Notes: a model not told the origin generated them from the sequence alone. Counted from the stretch's first letter, positions 41,200 to 50,621 are shown. The stretch is 64,000 nucleotides of DNA from Pyxidicoccus xibeiensis (GCF_024198175.1 NZ_JAJVKV010000011.1:186001-250000), one strand, 5' to 3'. Numbers and translations: made by a program.

Positions 41200-41771
41200 G
41201 CACTCGTCCGCCCAGGACTCGGAATGAAAGGTCTTGCCCGGGGCGCCAGGGGACATCTTGGGCGTCATGAGGACCAGGACCGCGAACCGCCTGGTGTGCA
41301 GCGCGTTGCCGACGTGCTTGGCGAAGCGCTCCAGGCTCTGGACGCCCATGGCCATGTCATCCACGACGATGAGGTCGGCGGACTCCGCCGCGAGCTCGAA
41401 GTCGAGCAGCTTCCGCTCGACCCACCGAGTCGACGCGAGCTTCAGCTCCGGGTCCACACTGCACCGGCGGCAGAGCTCCCGCCCTGCATCCAGCGACTGG
41501 CGCAGGGCATCGGCAACTGCCCCAGCAGCGCTCTTCCCGCGGAAGTACTCCCACCAGGGAGGCCTCCGGTTCGCCAAGGTATTCGCTCGGGCGATGCGGA
41601 GCTTCGCGGCCCCGGCGGCGGACGACAGGGCCGCCCACAAGCGCCGCTCGTCCTCATGCGACCAGCCCCCGGGCAGCACCAGTCCGACGCTCAGCCCCCG
41701 CCGCAGCTTGAAGTTCGGGAAGCCATAGGCTCCCAGCTTCCGATGGCGACATCCAGCTCCGCGAACTCCAC
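41200..41771 (-). pseudogene. Decayed gene of unknown family, frameshifted and without its 3' end
   Basis: A GTG at 41771 with GGGG upstream starts a protein-like frame (VEFAELDVAIG). It then shifts by one base at about 41740-41755 into a second protein-like frame (KLGAYGFPNF, LVLPGGWSHEDERRLW, ESADLIVVDDMAMG, VLVLMTPKMSPG). The second frame has no stop until deep inside the sigma gene on the other strand, so the natural end is lost. I do not recognise the family. A sequencing error could mimic the frameshift, but not the missing end. Confidence 0.5.
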
Positions 41772-41857
41772 TTCAGACCCCCAATCGAGTGGGCAGACTC
41801 AACCACACGTTTCGTGACGACAGGGGCCGCTTGCCGCACGGGCTGCGCGAGGCCGGT

Positions 41858-41923
41858 GCGTCAGGCGTCGAGCACCGCCAGGTCCAGCTGACCGAGGCGC
41901 GCAGGGTCGGCAATCACCTCGAT
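41858..41923. repeat. Direct repeat copy 2, within the 3' end of the ECF41 gene
   Basis: Partner of 39353-39418, here part of the intact sigma gene ending at 41861. The two copies lie 2.5 kb apart. Confidence 0.8.
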
Positions 41924-42748
41924 TGCGGCAATCCGCTCCTGGGTCAGCGTGAAGCGAAGCACCAGGCGCAGCCGGCCCTGCGGCGCCATCACGAGCCCCA
42001 CCGCTCCATTGATGAGCGCCAGCTCGGAGACCCGGGCGCGCTCGGCATTGGAAATCGACTGCCGGGCCACGTTCCGCGCCCCGCGGACCTCGTTCGGCAT
42101 CCCCGTCGGCGTGGTGGCGCCGTCGGTGCGGACCACTGCGTCCGGGTCGAGCACCGCGACGAGCGCGTCGAAGTCACCGGCGCGCGTGGCCGCGAGGAAG
42201 GCGCCGACGATGCCGCGCTGGCGGGTGAGCTCGGTCTCGGGAAGCGGTTCCACGCCCTGGACCCGGCGGCGCGCGCGGCTGGCGAGCTGCCGCGCCGCCG
42301 TCGACGAGCGCCCCACGATGGGGGCAATCTCATCGAAGGACACGGCGAACATGTCGTGCAGCACGAAGGCGATGCGCTCGGCGGGCGTCAGGGCCTCGAG
42401 CACCACGAGCAGCGCGAGCCCCACCGAGTCGGCCATCTGCATCTCGTGCTCGGCGTCCTTCCCGTCCGAGGGGACGTCCATCGGCTCGTGAGCCTGCTCC
42501 CCCTGGACCTCTTCTTCACGGCGGGCGCGGCGGGAGCGCAGCATGTCCAGGCACACCCGGGCGACCACGGTCGTCAGCCAGCCATTCAGGTTCTGGACGC
42601 CGCTCGTGTCGGCGCGGCTGAGGTGGAGCCAGGACTCCTGGACGGCATCCTCCGCCTCACTGAGCGAGCCGAGCATCCGGTAGGCCACGCCCCGCAGGTG
42701 GGTCCGGTGGGCCTCGAACCGCTCCGCCAGCCACTTCCTTTCGTCCAT
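41861..42748 (-). CDS. ECF41-family RNA polymerase sigma factor (SigJ-like), copy 2
   Basis: A protein of 295 residues. Region 2 is AYRMLGSLSEAEDAVQESWL and region 4 includes LTPAERIAFVLHDMFAVSFDEIA. A C-terminal SnoaL-like domain follows, and its end DPARLGQL corresponds to the NPDKL motif of ECF41 proteins. The linker motif WLPEP is degenerate (HEPMD). The gene is divergent from the carboxymuconolactone decarboxylase-like gene. Both genes have an ECF41-type promoter in the 107-bp gap, so the factor likely drives its own gene and its partner. The fused C-terminal domain is thought to modulate sigma activity in this group. Confidence 0.88.
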   Translation of the reverse strand: MDERKWLAERFEAHRTHLRGVAYRMLGSLSEAEDAVQESWLHLSRADTSGVQNLNGWLTTVVARVCLDMLRSRRARREEEVQGEQAHEPMDVPSDGKDAEHEMQMADSVGLALLVVLEALTPAERIAFVLHDMFAVSFDEIAPIVGRSSTAARQLASRARRRVQGVEPLPETELTRQRGIVGAFLAATRAGDFDALVAVLDPDAVVRTDGATTPTGMPNEVRGARNVARQSISNAERARVSELALINGAVGLVMAPQGRLRLVLRFTLTQERIAAIEVIADPARLGQLDLAVLDA

Positions 42749-42750
42749 CG

Positions 42751-42776
42751 GTCACATTCCTTTTTCGGGTTCCGTC
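42751..42776 (+). promoter_or_regulatory. ECF41-type promoter for the decarboxylase-like gene
   Basis: GTCACA at 42751-42756, exactly 16 bases, then CGTC at 42773-42776. This is the established ECF41 consensus (TGTCACA-N16-CGTC) less its first base. It would start transcription about 70 bases before the ATG at 42856. Confidence 0.8.
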
Positions 42777-42784
42777 ATCGCGGT

Positions 42785-42810
42785 GACGCACGAAACCCGG
42801 CCGATGTGAC
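42785..42810 (-). promoter_or_regulatory. ECF41-type autoregulatory promoter of the sigma gene
   Basis: Read on the minus strand: GTCACA (42810-42805), 16 bases, CGTC (42788-42785). It is perfect over the core and lies about 37 bases before the sigma start codon. It faces away from the plus-strand promoter with only eight bases between the two -10 boxes, so both genes probably respond together. Confidence 0.8.
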
Positions 42811-42855
42811 CAGCAGCCCGCTGTTCACTCCGAGGCCCTTTAAAGGAGCGCGGTC

Positions 42856-43323
42856 ATGAAGTCACGGATGAGCAACCCGGCGATGGTGGTTCCCGACGCG
42901 ATGAAGGCCCTGATGAACCTGGGCGCCGTCACCAAGAACGGCGCGGTACCCGCGAAGACGCTGGCCCTGGTCCACCTGCGCGCCAGCCAGCTCAACGGCT
43001 GCAGCTTCTGCGTGGACATGCACCCCCGCCACGCGAAGAAGGAGGGAGAGACGGACGAGCGGCTCCTCGCGGTGGGGGCCTGGCGCGACACGCCCTACTT
43101 CAATGACGCCGAGCGCGCCGCGCTGGCGCTCACCGAGGCCATCACCCGGCTCAGCGACCGCTCCGACCCCGTCCCCGACGACATCTGGAACGAGGCGGCG
43201 CGGCACTACGACGAGCGCGCGCTCGGGACGCTGGTCCTGTCCATCAGCCTGGTCAACCTCTGGAACCGCCTCAACGTCGCCACCCGGCAGGTGGTGGACC
43301 CCAACAACCGCTGGGGCGGGTGA
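42856..43323 (+). CDS. Carboxymuconolactone decarboxylase/AhpD-like protein
   Basis: A protein of 155 residues with AAAGGAG upstream. It carries the AhpD-type redox motif CSFC followed by VDMH, where the two Cys residues and His form the peroxidase-like active site. The fold family includes carboxymuconolactone decarboxylases and AhpD alkylhydroperoxidases. It is driven by an ECF41-type promoter and divergent from an ECF41 gene, the standard arrangement for this protein class. A role in oxidative or small-molecule stress is likely; the substrate is unknown. Confidence 0.88.
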   Translation: MKSRMSNPAMVVPDAMKALMNLGAVTKNGAVPAKTLALVHLRASQLNGCSFCVDMHPRHAKKEGETDERLLAVGAWRDTPYFNDAERAALALTEAITRLSDRSDPVPDDIWNEAARHYDERALGTLVLSISLVNLWNRLNVATRQVVDPNNRWGG

Positions 43324-43358
43324 GCCGCCCGGGCACACGAGGCCGAACGGCGCTCAGC

Positions 43359-43388
43359 CAGCCGGAGCCAGGGTGCAGGCTCCGGCTG
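43359..43388. terminator. Strong hairpin between convergent genes
   Basis: CAGCCGGAGCC and GGCTCCGGCTG form a perfect 11-bp stem with an 8-base loop. It lies between the AhpD-like gene and the citrate synthase-like gene that end towards each other, so it probably terminates both. There is no T tract. Confidence 0.65.
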
Positions 43389-43413
43389 CGCGCTGTGCTT
43401 GCGGCTCTGACGC

Positions 43414-44517
43414 CTACTCCTTCGGCATCGTGCCCACGTAGCGGGAGGCGGGGCGGATGAGCTTGCCGGTGGCCCGCTGCTCGGCGACGTGCCCGAGCCA
43501 GCCCGCGACGCGGCCACAGGCGAAGGCCGTGGAGAACAGCGTCCGGTCGAGTCCCACCGTGTCGAGCAGCACGGCCGTGTAGAACTCCACGTTGGCGCGC
43601 AGCGGGCGATCCGGGTAGCGCTGGCGGAGCAGCTCCTCGGCGGCGCGCTCCACCGCCCGGGCCAGCGCGAGCCGGTCGGTCCGCAGCCCGCCGCGCTCCA
43701 GTCGCTCGATGGCGCGCTCCAGCACGGCCGCGCGAGGATCTCGCACGCGGTAGATGCGGTGGCCCATGCCCATGATGCGGCGGCCGGCCTTCAGCTCTCC
43801 TTCCAGCCACGAAGCCGCGTTCTCCGGTCGGGAGATGGCATCGAGCATGTCCAGCACGGGACCCGGCGCCCCACCATGGAGCGGGCCCTTGAGCGCGCCG
43901 AGGGCGCCCACCGTGGCGGACACCGCATCCGAGCCGGTCGAGGTGATGACTCGCGCGGTGAACGTGGAGGCATTCAGGCCATGGTCGGAGACGGTGACCA
44001 GGTACGCGTCGAGCCCGGCGGCGCGCTCGGGCTGGTGCTCTCCGGTGACCATGCGCAGCAGGTCCGCGGCATGGGGCAGCCTGGAATCCGGCCGCACGGG
44101 CGCCAGCCCGCGCCTGCGCCGGGCCCACGCGCCCGTGAACACCGCGGCGGCGCCTGTCAGCAGGAGGAACGTCTCCTGCTCGTTGCCCGGCTGGCTGGGG
44201 ACATGGGCCATCGCGGCCCGGAGCGCGTCCATCCCATCCTCGGCCGAGAGGGCATTGCCCAGCCCCTCCAGCAGCCCGAAGGCCCGCACGCGAGCCTCCC
44301 CGAGGGCGGCCTGGAGCGAGGAGGGCAGCGGCTGCTGGGCGTACGGCGCCCACAGCCTCGCGCACACCTCCTCGAAGGAGACGGCGCCCGCGAGCGCCTC
44401 CACATCACTTCCGGCGATGACCAGCCGTCCACGCTCGCCGTCCACGTCGCTCAGCCGGGTCTCCGCGACCACGACCCCATCAAGCCCCGCCTGCAGTGCT
44501 GCCTCTGTCGTGCCCAT
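43414..44517 (-). CDS. Citrate synthase-family protein
   Basis: A protein of 367 residues from ATG 44517 with AGGAGG upstream. The frame continues back to 44874 but would overlap the kinase gene, so the longer form is rejected. Family motifs are SDHGLNASTF (first active-site His), PLHGGAPG, GMGHRIYRVRDPRA (second His) and NVEFY near the C-terminus. In many citrate synthases the last motif is NVDFY with the catalytic Asp; here the position is Glu, as in some CitA/CitZ-like branches. It could be a citrate or 2-methylcitrate synthase. Nothing nearby (no prpB/prpD) decides between them. Confidence 0.82.
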   Translation of the reverse strand: MGTTEAALQAGLDGVVVAETRLSDVDGERGRLVIAGSDVEALAGAVSFEEVCARLWAPYAQQPLPSSLQAALGEARVRAFGLLEGLGNALSAEDGMDALRAAMAHVPSQPGNEQETFLLLTGAAAVFTGAWARRRRGLAPVRPDSRLPHAADLLRMVTGEHQPERAAGLDAYLVTVSDHGLNASTFTARVITSTGSDAVSATVGALGALKGPLHGGAPGPVLDMLDAISRPENAASWLEGELKAGRRIMGMGHRIYRVRDPRAAVLERAIERLERGGLRTDRLALARAVERAAEELLRQRYPDRPLRANVEFYTAVLLDTVGLDRTLFSTAFACGRVAGWLGHVAEQRATGKLIRPASRYVGTMPKE

Positions 44518-44624
44518 GTGCTCGGGTTCCTCCTGCACAGGAGTAAGAACCGGCCACGAGCCTGGAAACTCGATTCGACTATCGACATGACTGTGCCCCT
44601 GTACGCCGGGGGCAGGGACGGCTT

Positions 44625-46046
44625 CTATTGGCCGCCATCGTGACTGCCAGGACGTGAGGTCGCGGGGCGCGGGGGGGAGAGGACGGGCATGTAGCACGCG
44701 CCCTTGTACAGGTAGGTGTCCTCGTCGCATTTCTTCTGGTCCGTCGGGGGAACCTTCCGCCAACAACCGCCGTTGATGGGAATTTGCATACTGCCGGGAC
44801 AACGGCCGCTGGAGTCTGCACGCCGCTGCCCTGGAATGGGATTCGGCGGTATCTCCAGTGCGATGGACGACCACGCGAAGGGGGCTCGCTCAGGAGCTAC
44901 CGGGGCTGTCAACACAGAGTCGCCCACCGCGACAGTGCCACCATCCCTCGACTCCTCCTGTGCCAACGCGTGGAGCTCTGTGGGCTCCTCTTTCGTAGGC
45001 CTGCTCTGCATCCACGCGACTCCCAACGCGAACGCCGCTCCCAGGCTGGCCGCCGCGAGCCTGGGGCGCCAATGCTCCCCCTGGGGCCGAAGAGTTGGCT
45101 GCACGCCTCCACGCGCAAGCTCCTGCCGGACAAAGAGCGGCACATCCGCATCGGGTCCCGCACCCCGGGCAGCCCGCTCCAGCGCCACCGCGAGCTCGCC
45201 GGCACTGCCGCGCGCCTCCGGCTCAATCGCGATCATCCGTGACACGAGGGCACTCAACTCCTCGCTGCACCGGCTGTTGCGCGCACGCGGAGACAGGGGC
45301 GGAATGCCCTCCAGGTACCAGCGGCGTGAAGCCTCGTCCGTCGCGTCCACCGATACGGGGTACTCCTCAGTCACCAGGTGATACGCGGTGACACCCAGCG
45401 CGAAGACATCATCCGCGGGCCCGGGTGCATACGGCACCGACATGTCTCCCTGGCGGCGAAGCACGTGCCTCCAAGCCTCCGGGGAGCGGTAGTTCGGCGT
45501 GCCAGGAGGAAACGGCGGCGGGGTCAGCGTGGCGGCGCCCAGGAAATGCCCGGAGCCGAAGTCGGTGAGGAAGACGCGGCCGTCCGAGTGCCGCACCAGC
45601 ACGTTGTCGCCCTTCACGTCACGGTGCACCCCTCCGGCGACATGGGTGGCCTCCAGTGCCCGCGCCAGGACCGCGAGCAGCTTCAGTGCCTGACGAGAAG
45701 TGGGCGGGTTGCTATGCGCCCAGGCATACAGCGACATGCCCTCCACCCACTCCATGGCGAGGTAGGGGTAGCGCGTGCCCTTCGCATCCTTCCAGTGCCC
45801 TGAGCCCCACAGCCGGGGGACGGCCGGATGATGGATGCGGGAGAGCAGCTCCTCCTCACGGGGGAAGCGGGTGTCACGAGGGTAGAGGGCCAGCTTGAGG
45901 GCCACAGGGCTCGGTGCGTCGTGCTCGATATCCACCGCGAGGTAGACGGCCCCGTAGGTGCCAATGCCGCGCCGGTCTACAACGCGCCACGGGCCCACCT
46001 GGGTACCCGGGGGAAGACGTGCTGGATTCATGGGGCCAGGTTCCAT
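44625..46046 (-). CDS. Membrane-anchored Ser/Thr protein kinase
   Basis: A protein of 473 residues. The kinase domain covers about residues 18-295: Gly-rich loop GIGTYGAV (27-34), Lys51 in VALKLAL, catalytic loop HRDVKGDN (141-148), DFG (162-164) and GTPNYRSPEAW (activation segment/APE). All key residues are present, so it should be active. A single membrane span lies at about 328-347. The extracytoplasmic tail is Pro-rich with four conserved-looking Cys (CPGSM, GGCWRK, KKCDEDTY, GACYMP), a tail type repeated in myxobacterial kinases. The first ATG (46046) is used; 46031 is an alternative. The signal is unknown. Confidence 0.9.
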   Translation of the reverse strand: MEPGPMNPARLPPGTQVGPWRVVDRRGIGTYGAVYLAVDIEHDAPSPVALKLALYPRDTRFPREEELLSRIHHPAVPRLWGSGHWKDAKGTRYPYLAMEWVEGMSLYAWAHSNPPTSRQALKLLAVLARALEATHVAGGVHRDVKGDNVLVRHSDGRVFLTDFGSGHFLGAATLTPPPFPPGTPNYRSPEAWRHVLRRQGDMSVPYAPGPADDVFALGVTAYHLVTEEYPVSVDATDEASRRWYLEGIPPLSPRARNSRCSEELSALVSRMIAIEPEARGSAGELAVALERAARGAGPDADVPLFVRQELARGGVQPTLRPQGEHWRPRLAAASLGAAFALGVAWMQSRPTKEEPTELHALAQEESRDGGTVAVGDSVLTAPVAPERAPFAWSSIALEIPPNPIPGQRRADSSGRCPGSMQIPINGGCWRKVPPTDQKKCDEDTYLYKGACYMPVLSPPRPATSRPGSHDGGQ

Positions 46047-46201
46047 GACGTGCCTTGCGGAAGGACGCAGCGATACAACCGCGTCCGGCGAGACTACTCG
46101 CGGAGTAGGCCGAAGTCAGCGCTATCCCACGGGTTCACGCCTCATCCAGGCCGTGCGTGGATGGGTCATGCATGAGCCGGCGAAAGCCTCGCCCCCCAGG
46201 C

Positions 46202-46219
46202 GGAAGGAACGTTCCTTCC
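46202..46219. promoter_or_regulatory. Perfect 18-bp palindrome between kinase and membrane-protein genes
   Basis: GGAAGGAACGTTCCTTCC is fully self-complementary with no loop, as expected for an operator of a dimeric regulator. It lies 156 bases upstream of the kinase start and 60 bases past the stop of the membrane-protein gene. A terminator role is less likely without a loop. Confidence 0.4.
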
Positions 46220-46279
46220 AGGCTCCAGGTGAATCGAGCCCCCCGACAACCGCCATGCGGTGAGCCGCACCGGACAGCG

Positions 46280-47362
46280 CTAGCGGAGGGTCGGAGGCTC
46301 CAGCCGGAGCGGCCCTCCCGTCATGCGCGAGAGCCAGCGCCCCAGGTGGATGAGAGCGCGCGGAGAACGGCGCCGGGTGAGCAGGCACCTGCTCATGCCA
46401 GGTGCCAGGACGAAGAGGTTGAAGTCGCGCCTGCCCTCATCGCCCATCTGCTGCTCGACGGAGAAGCTCGCCGGGCGGTACTGCGTGCGCCGGAGGCCAA
46501 AGATGCCGCGGGAGCGGTCGATGAAGGTTCCCTTCTGGACCTCCCACTGCTCGTACCCGTACCAGGCTCGCGCCGCCCTCACCCCCGCCAGGGCCGCCAG
46601 GACGACCAGGCCCCACAGGAGGTAGCTGTCCATCAGCGCTTCCCCACTGGCCCGGAGCCTCCCCACGAGCAGGACCGCGCCCACGCCGAAGTAGAACGCG
46701 ACAAGCCCTCGCCGCCGTGCCTTCCGCATGCGCAGGTAGCGGGACGTCCTGAGGAACCAGTTGCCGTCCGGGCCGGTCTCCAGCTCCCAGCCTGGCGGAG
46801 TGCGCGCCGCGACGTCCTCCGGGTTCTGGTGCATCCCGAAGAACGCCATCATCCTGTCCGCCAGCTCCTGGTGTTGCGCGTCCGTGCCGGCCTGGGCCAG
46901 CTCCACCCGCCTGCCATCGGCCATGAGTGCCACGAGCGAGCCACCCGGGACGCCGGGGTCCACGTCCGCCACCTCGGCACGGGCCAGGTGGCGCTTCGAG
47001 CGCCACAGGCCCAGCCGCCACACGCGCGTCACGCCCTCGCGGGTGATGGTGAGCGTGTCCTCACTCCACATCAGCCCCAGGGCATTGCGCCAGGCGACGA
47101 AGACCTTCGGAATCACCCACCACAGGCCCCCCGTCGTGATGAGCGTCATCCCCACCAGGTAGCCGGCGGGCTCCGGAACACCCGTCAACGCCCCGGGCGA
47201 GACCCACTCCTGGATGGCGGAGCCCAGCATCCCCCCGAAGCAGACCAGCAACCCGGCACCGGTACAGAGCCAGAGCCCGAGGACGGCCACGATGAAGAAG
47301 CGCCACTTCCCCGTGGGCCGAAGCCGGGCCGTCCCCTCGTCTGAGTTCAGCTTCAGCCACAT
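46280..47362 (-). CDS. Hypothetical membrane protein
   Basis: A protein of 360 residues with GGGAG nine bases before ATG 47362. Hydrophobic segments occur at about residues 20-50, 65-90 and (as a pair) 218-265. Between them lies a soluble region of about 120 residues with strand-rich segments (TLTITREGVTRVWRLG, SLVALMADGRRVEL) that resembles a PH-like or bPH domain. No catalytic motif is visible and no family is assigned. It precedes the kinase in the same orientation, across 233 bases. Confidence 0.6.
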   Translation of the reverse strand: MWLKLNSDEGTARLRPTGKWRFFIVAVLGLWLCTGAGLLVCFGGMLGSAIQEWVSPGALTGVPEPAGYLVGMTLITTGGLWWVIPKVFVAWRNALGLMWSEDTLTITREGVTRVWRLGLWRSKRHLARAEVADVDPGVPGGSLVALMADGRRVELAQAGTDAQHQELADRMMAFFGMHQNPEDVAARTPPGWELETGPDGNWFLRTSRYLRMRKARRRGLVAFYFGVGAVLLVGRLRASGEALMDSYLLWGLVVLAALAGVRAARAWYGYEQWEVQKGTFIDRSRGIFGLRRTQYRPASFSVEQQMGDEGRRDFNLFVLAPGMSRCLLTRRRSPRALIHLGRWLSRMTGGPLRLEPPTLR

Positions 47363-47455
47363 CCGGACATGCTCCCGAGCCTTCTTCCATCCCGATGTTA
47401 CTCCCCGTGTAGGACGCGGACCACGCCCCCCGCCCCGCTGCTATCCTCCCTCGGC

Positions 47456-47659
47456 ATGAAGCGCCCCTCCGAGCCCGACGCGCCCATCATGCCGTCGCTG
47501 CTCGTCTTCGCCATCGCGGTGCTCGTCTTCGGCTCTCCGCTGCGCCGGCTGTGGCTGGCGGAGGGTGCGCCCGGCTACCTGCCCTTCGCGGTGTGGCTGG
47601 GCGTCATCGCCCTGGGCGGCTGGGCGGCGCACCGGAGTGGTGGTGGCCATGACACTTGA
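47456..47659 (+). CDS. Small two-span membrane protein
   Basis: A protein of 67 residues from ATG 47456. Two hydrophobic helices (LLVFAIAVLVFGS and FAVWLGVIALGGWA) are separated by a short charged loop. Its last four codons overlap the start of the sensor kinase gene (ATG 47649), so the two are probably translationally coupled. It may be an accessory subunit of the SSS-type sensor, but no family is known to me. Confidence 0.6.
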   Translation: MKRPSEPDAPIMPSLLVFAIAVLVFGSPLRRLWLAEGAPGYLPFAVWLGVIALGGWAAHRSGGGHDT

Positions 47660-50621
47660 GCTGGGCTCGCTCGTCGCGGCGTCCGTCGCGTACCTGCTCC
47701 TGCTCTTCCTCGTCGCCTACGCCGCGGAGCGGGGCCTCATCCCCGCGCGCATCACCCAGCACCCGCTGGTGTACTCGCTGGCACTGGGCGTGTACGCCAC
47801 GTCCTGGTCCTACTTCGGCAGCGTGGGGTATGCGGCCCGGCACGGCTTCCGCTACCTGGGCATCTACCTGGGCGTCACGCTGGCCTGCCTGCTCGTCCCC
47901 GTGCTGTGGCGCCCGATGCTGCGGCTCACGCGCGAGCTGCAGCTCACCTCGCTGGCGGACGTGCTGGCCTTCCGCTACCCGGGCCAGTCCACCGGCACGG
48001 CGGTGACGCTGTTCGTGCTGGCCGGCAGCCTGCCCTACCTGGCGCTGCAGGTGCGCGCCGTCGTCGAGTCCGCGAAGGTGCTCAGCCCCAACGCCTCGCC
48101 CACGGCGATTGGCCTGGGCTTCTGCCTCGTGCTCATCGGCTTCTCCGTGCTCTTCGGCGCGCGGCACCTCACCCCGAGGGAGCGGCACGAGGGGCTGATG
48201 CTGGCCATCGCCTTCGAGTCGGCGGTGAAGGTGGTGGCGCTGGTGGCGGTAGGTGTGTGGGCGGTGTTCTCCGTGTTCGGCGGCGTGGACGGGCTGCTTG
48301 CCTGGCTGGACGCGCACCCGGAGGCGGTGGAGGGGCTGAAGCGCCCCGCGCGCGACGCGTCCTGGGCGCCGCTGCTGGTGCTGTCGTGCGCGGCGGCCTT
48401 CCTCACGCCCCGCAGCTACCACGTGGCCTTCACCGAGGCGCCGGAGCGGGACGCGCTCTCCACGGCCACGTGGGCCTTCCCGCTGGTGCTGCTGGTGATG
48501 AACCTGGTGGTGCCGGTGGTGCTGTGGAGCGGCGACGCGCTGGGGCTGCCCTGGCCCGCGGACTTCCACGTGCTGGCGGTGCCTGCGTCGCGTGGGGCCA
48601 CGGGGCTGGCGCTGGTGGCCTTCCTCGGCGGCATCTCCGCGGCGAGCGCCATGGTCATCGTCACCACGCTGGCGGTGGCGCCCATGTGCCTGACGCACCT
48701 GGTGCTGCCGTTGGGGTACGCGCGCGGCCAGCCACACCTGTACGGCTGGCTGCTGTGGGCGCGCCGGCTGCTCATCGCCATCATCATCCTGGCGGGCTAC
48801 GGCTTCTACCGGCTGCTGGACACGCGCGGCACGGGGCTGGTGGACCTGGGGCTGGTGTCCTTCGTGGGCGTGGCGCAGTTCGCTCCCGGAGTGCTGGGGC
48901 TCCTCTTCTGGAAGCGAGGCACGCGGCCGGGCTTGCTGGCGGGACTGGGCGTGGGGGCCGCGGCGTGGGCGGTGACGCTGGTGGTGCCGCTGTGGGCCTC
49001 GCCCGGCGTGGTGGCCTGGACGCACCGCATGGCGGAGCTGCTGGGCTTCCCGTCGGGAGAGCCGTGGGGCTTCTCCACCTTCGCGTCGCTGTCGCTGAAC
49101 ACGCTGGCCTTCGTGGGTGTGTCCCTGGCCACGCGGCAGTCGCCCGAGGAGGCGGAGGCCGCGCGGGCCTGCACGCGTGAAGCGCCCGCGCTGACCTCGG
49201 GAGGCGTGGTGGCGGGCTCGCCGGAGGAGTTCCGCCAGCGGCTGGCACCCCTGCTGGGCGAGGAGGCCGCGGCGGCGGAGGTGGACCGCGCCCTGGCGAT
49301 GCTGAGTCTGCCCTCGGACGAGCGGCGGCCCGCGGAGCTGCGCCGGCTGCGCGACGCGGTGGAGCGCAACCTGTCGGGCCTCATCGGCCCGGTGCTGGCG
49401 CGGCTCGCGGTGGAGGAGGCGCTGCGCCTGGAGCCCGGGGCGCGCATGGCGCTGGCCGAGCAGCTGCGCTTCGTGGAGGAGCGGCTGCGGGACGCGAGGG
49501 TGATGCAGGGGGCGCCCGTCCTCGCGCTGGAGGCCGTGCGCCGCTACCTGCGCCACGTCCTGGAGGACCTGCCCCTGGGCGTCTGCGCGGTGGGGCCGGA
49601 CGGCGAGGTGGTCATCTGGAACGCGGCGCTGGAGCGGCTGTCGGGCGTGGAGCCGGGCGCGGTGCGAGGCCATGCGCTGGCCGCGCTGCCGGAGCCGTGG
49701 GGCACGCTGCTGTCGGGCTTCGCCTCGGGGGCGGAGGGAGACACGGAGGCGCGCATCACGGTGGCGGGAGGCGAGCGCATCCTCCGGCTGCACCGCTCGC
49801 GGCTGGAAGGCGGGAGCACGTCGGAGGGCATGGCGCTGCTGGTGGAGGACCTGACGGAGCGCAAGGCGGTGGACGCGCGGCTGGCGCACCAGGACCGGCT
49901 GGCGTCGCTGGGCCGGGTGGCGGCGGGCGTGGCGCACGAGATTGGCAACCCGCTGACGGCGATTGCCAGCCTGGCGCAGAACCTCAAGTACGAGCTGGAG
50001 GACGCGGACGCGGTGCGAGAGCGCGTGGGCCTCATCCTCCAGCAGTGCCGGCGCATCGACGCGATTGTCCGGACACTGGTGGGCTTCAGCCATGCGGGCA
50101 CGGTGGGCGGGGAGGCCCGGCCCTTCACCCGGGTGGCGGTGGGCCCGCTGCTGGCGGAGGCGGTGCAGCTGGCGAGGCTGGCGCGCGGCTCCCGGAAGGA
50201 CCGCGGCCTGCGCTTCGAGCACCGCTGCCGGGAAGGGCTGGAGGTGCGCGGCGATGCGCAGCGGCTGGAGCAGGTGCTGGTCAATCTCCTGACGAATGCC
50301 ATCGACGCCTCGCCCGAGGGCGGGCTGGTGGAACTGGAAGCGGAAGCCGACGACGCGGGGGTGCACGTGCGGGTATCGGACCGGGGCCATGGGATTCCGC
50401 CGGAGCTGGCGCAGCGCATCTTCGAGCCCTTCTTCACGACGAAGCAGCCTGGGGAGGGCACGGGCCTGGGGCTCGCGCTGGTGGCGGGAATCGTGCGGGA
50501 GCACGGAGGCGTGATGCGGGTGGACAGCCGGCCGGGGGGAGGCACTAGCGTCACGGTGAGCCTGCCGGAGGCGCGCCAGGAGCCGCTGAGCGCGCGTCCC
50601 GCTCGGGGGGCCCTGGCATGA
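47649..50621 (+). CDS. Sodium/solute-symporter-fused sensor histidine kinase (CbrA/CrbS type)
   Basis: A protein of 990 residues. The first about 490 form a sodium:solute symporter (SSS) domain with about 13 membrane spans. A linker and a PAS-like domain follow (about 625-740; [19 protein letters not shown]). The HisKA domain has the phospho-acceptor His in VAHEIGNPL (about residue 764). The HATPase domain has N-box NAIDASPEG and the G boxes DRGHGIPPE and [10 protein letters not shown]. Kinases of this architecture include CbrA and CrbS, which control carbon use and acetyl-CoA synthetase expression. The response regulator follows with an ATGA overlap, and the acetate-use operon lies 5 kb downstream. 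Confidence 0.9.
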   Translation: MTLELGSLVAASVAYLLLLFLVAYAAERGLIPARITQHPLVYSLALGVYATSWSYFGSVGYAARHGFRYLGIYLGVTLACLLVPVLWRPMLRLTRELQLTSLADVLAFRYPGQSTGTAVTLFVLAGSLPYLALQVRAVVESAKVLSPNASPTAIGLGFCLVLIGFSVLFGARHLTPRERHEGLMLAIAFESAVKVVALVAVGVWAVFSVFGGVDGLLAWLDAHPEAVEGLKRPARDASWAPLLVLSCAAAFLTPRSYHVAFTEAPERDALSTATWAFPLVLLVMNLVVPVVLWSGDALGLPWPADFHVLAVPASRGATGLALVAFLGGISAASAMVIVTTLAVAPMCLTHLVLPLGYARGQPHLYGWLLWARRLLIAIIILAGYGFYRLLDTRGTGLVDLGLVSFVGVAQFAPGVLGLLFWKRGTRPGLLAGLGVGAAAWAVTLVVPLWASPGVVAWTHRMAELLGFPSGEPWGFSTFASLSLNTLAFVGVSLATRQSPEEAEAARACTREAPALTSGGVVAGSPEEFRQRLAPLLGEEAAAAEVDRALAMLSLPSDERRPAELRRLRDAVERNLSGLIGPVLARLAVEEALRLEPGARMALAEQLRFVEERLRDARVMQGAPVLALEAVRRYLRHVLEDLPLGVCAVGPDGEVVIWNAALERLSGVEPGAVRGHALAALPEPWGTLLSGFASGAEGDTEARITVAGGERILRLHRSRLEGGSTSEGMALLVEDLTERKAVDARLAHQDRLASLGRVAAGVAHEIGNPLTAIASLAQNLKYELEDADAVRERVGLILQQCRRIDAIVRTLVGFSHAGTVGGEARPFTRVAVGPLLAEAVQLARLARGSRKDRGLRFEHRCREGLEVRGDAQRLEQVLVNLLTNAIDASPEGGLVELEAEADDAGVHVRVSDRGHGIPPELAQRIFEPFFTTKQPGEGTGLGLALVAGIVREHGGVMRVDSRPGGGTSVTVSLPEARQEPLSARPARGALA

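Noticed and set aside
44518-44874. N-terminal extension of the citrate synthase-like gene to 44874
   Set aside because: It would overlap the kinase coding region. The added residues do not resemble citrate synthase, and ATG 44517 has a strong AGGAGG site.
47604-50504. A 966-codon frame antisense to the sensor kinase
   Set aside because: Composition is Arg/His/Gln-rich without structure, and the plus strand encodes clear kinase motifs throughout.
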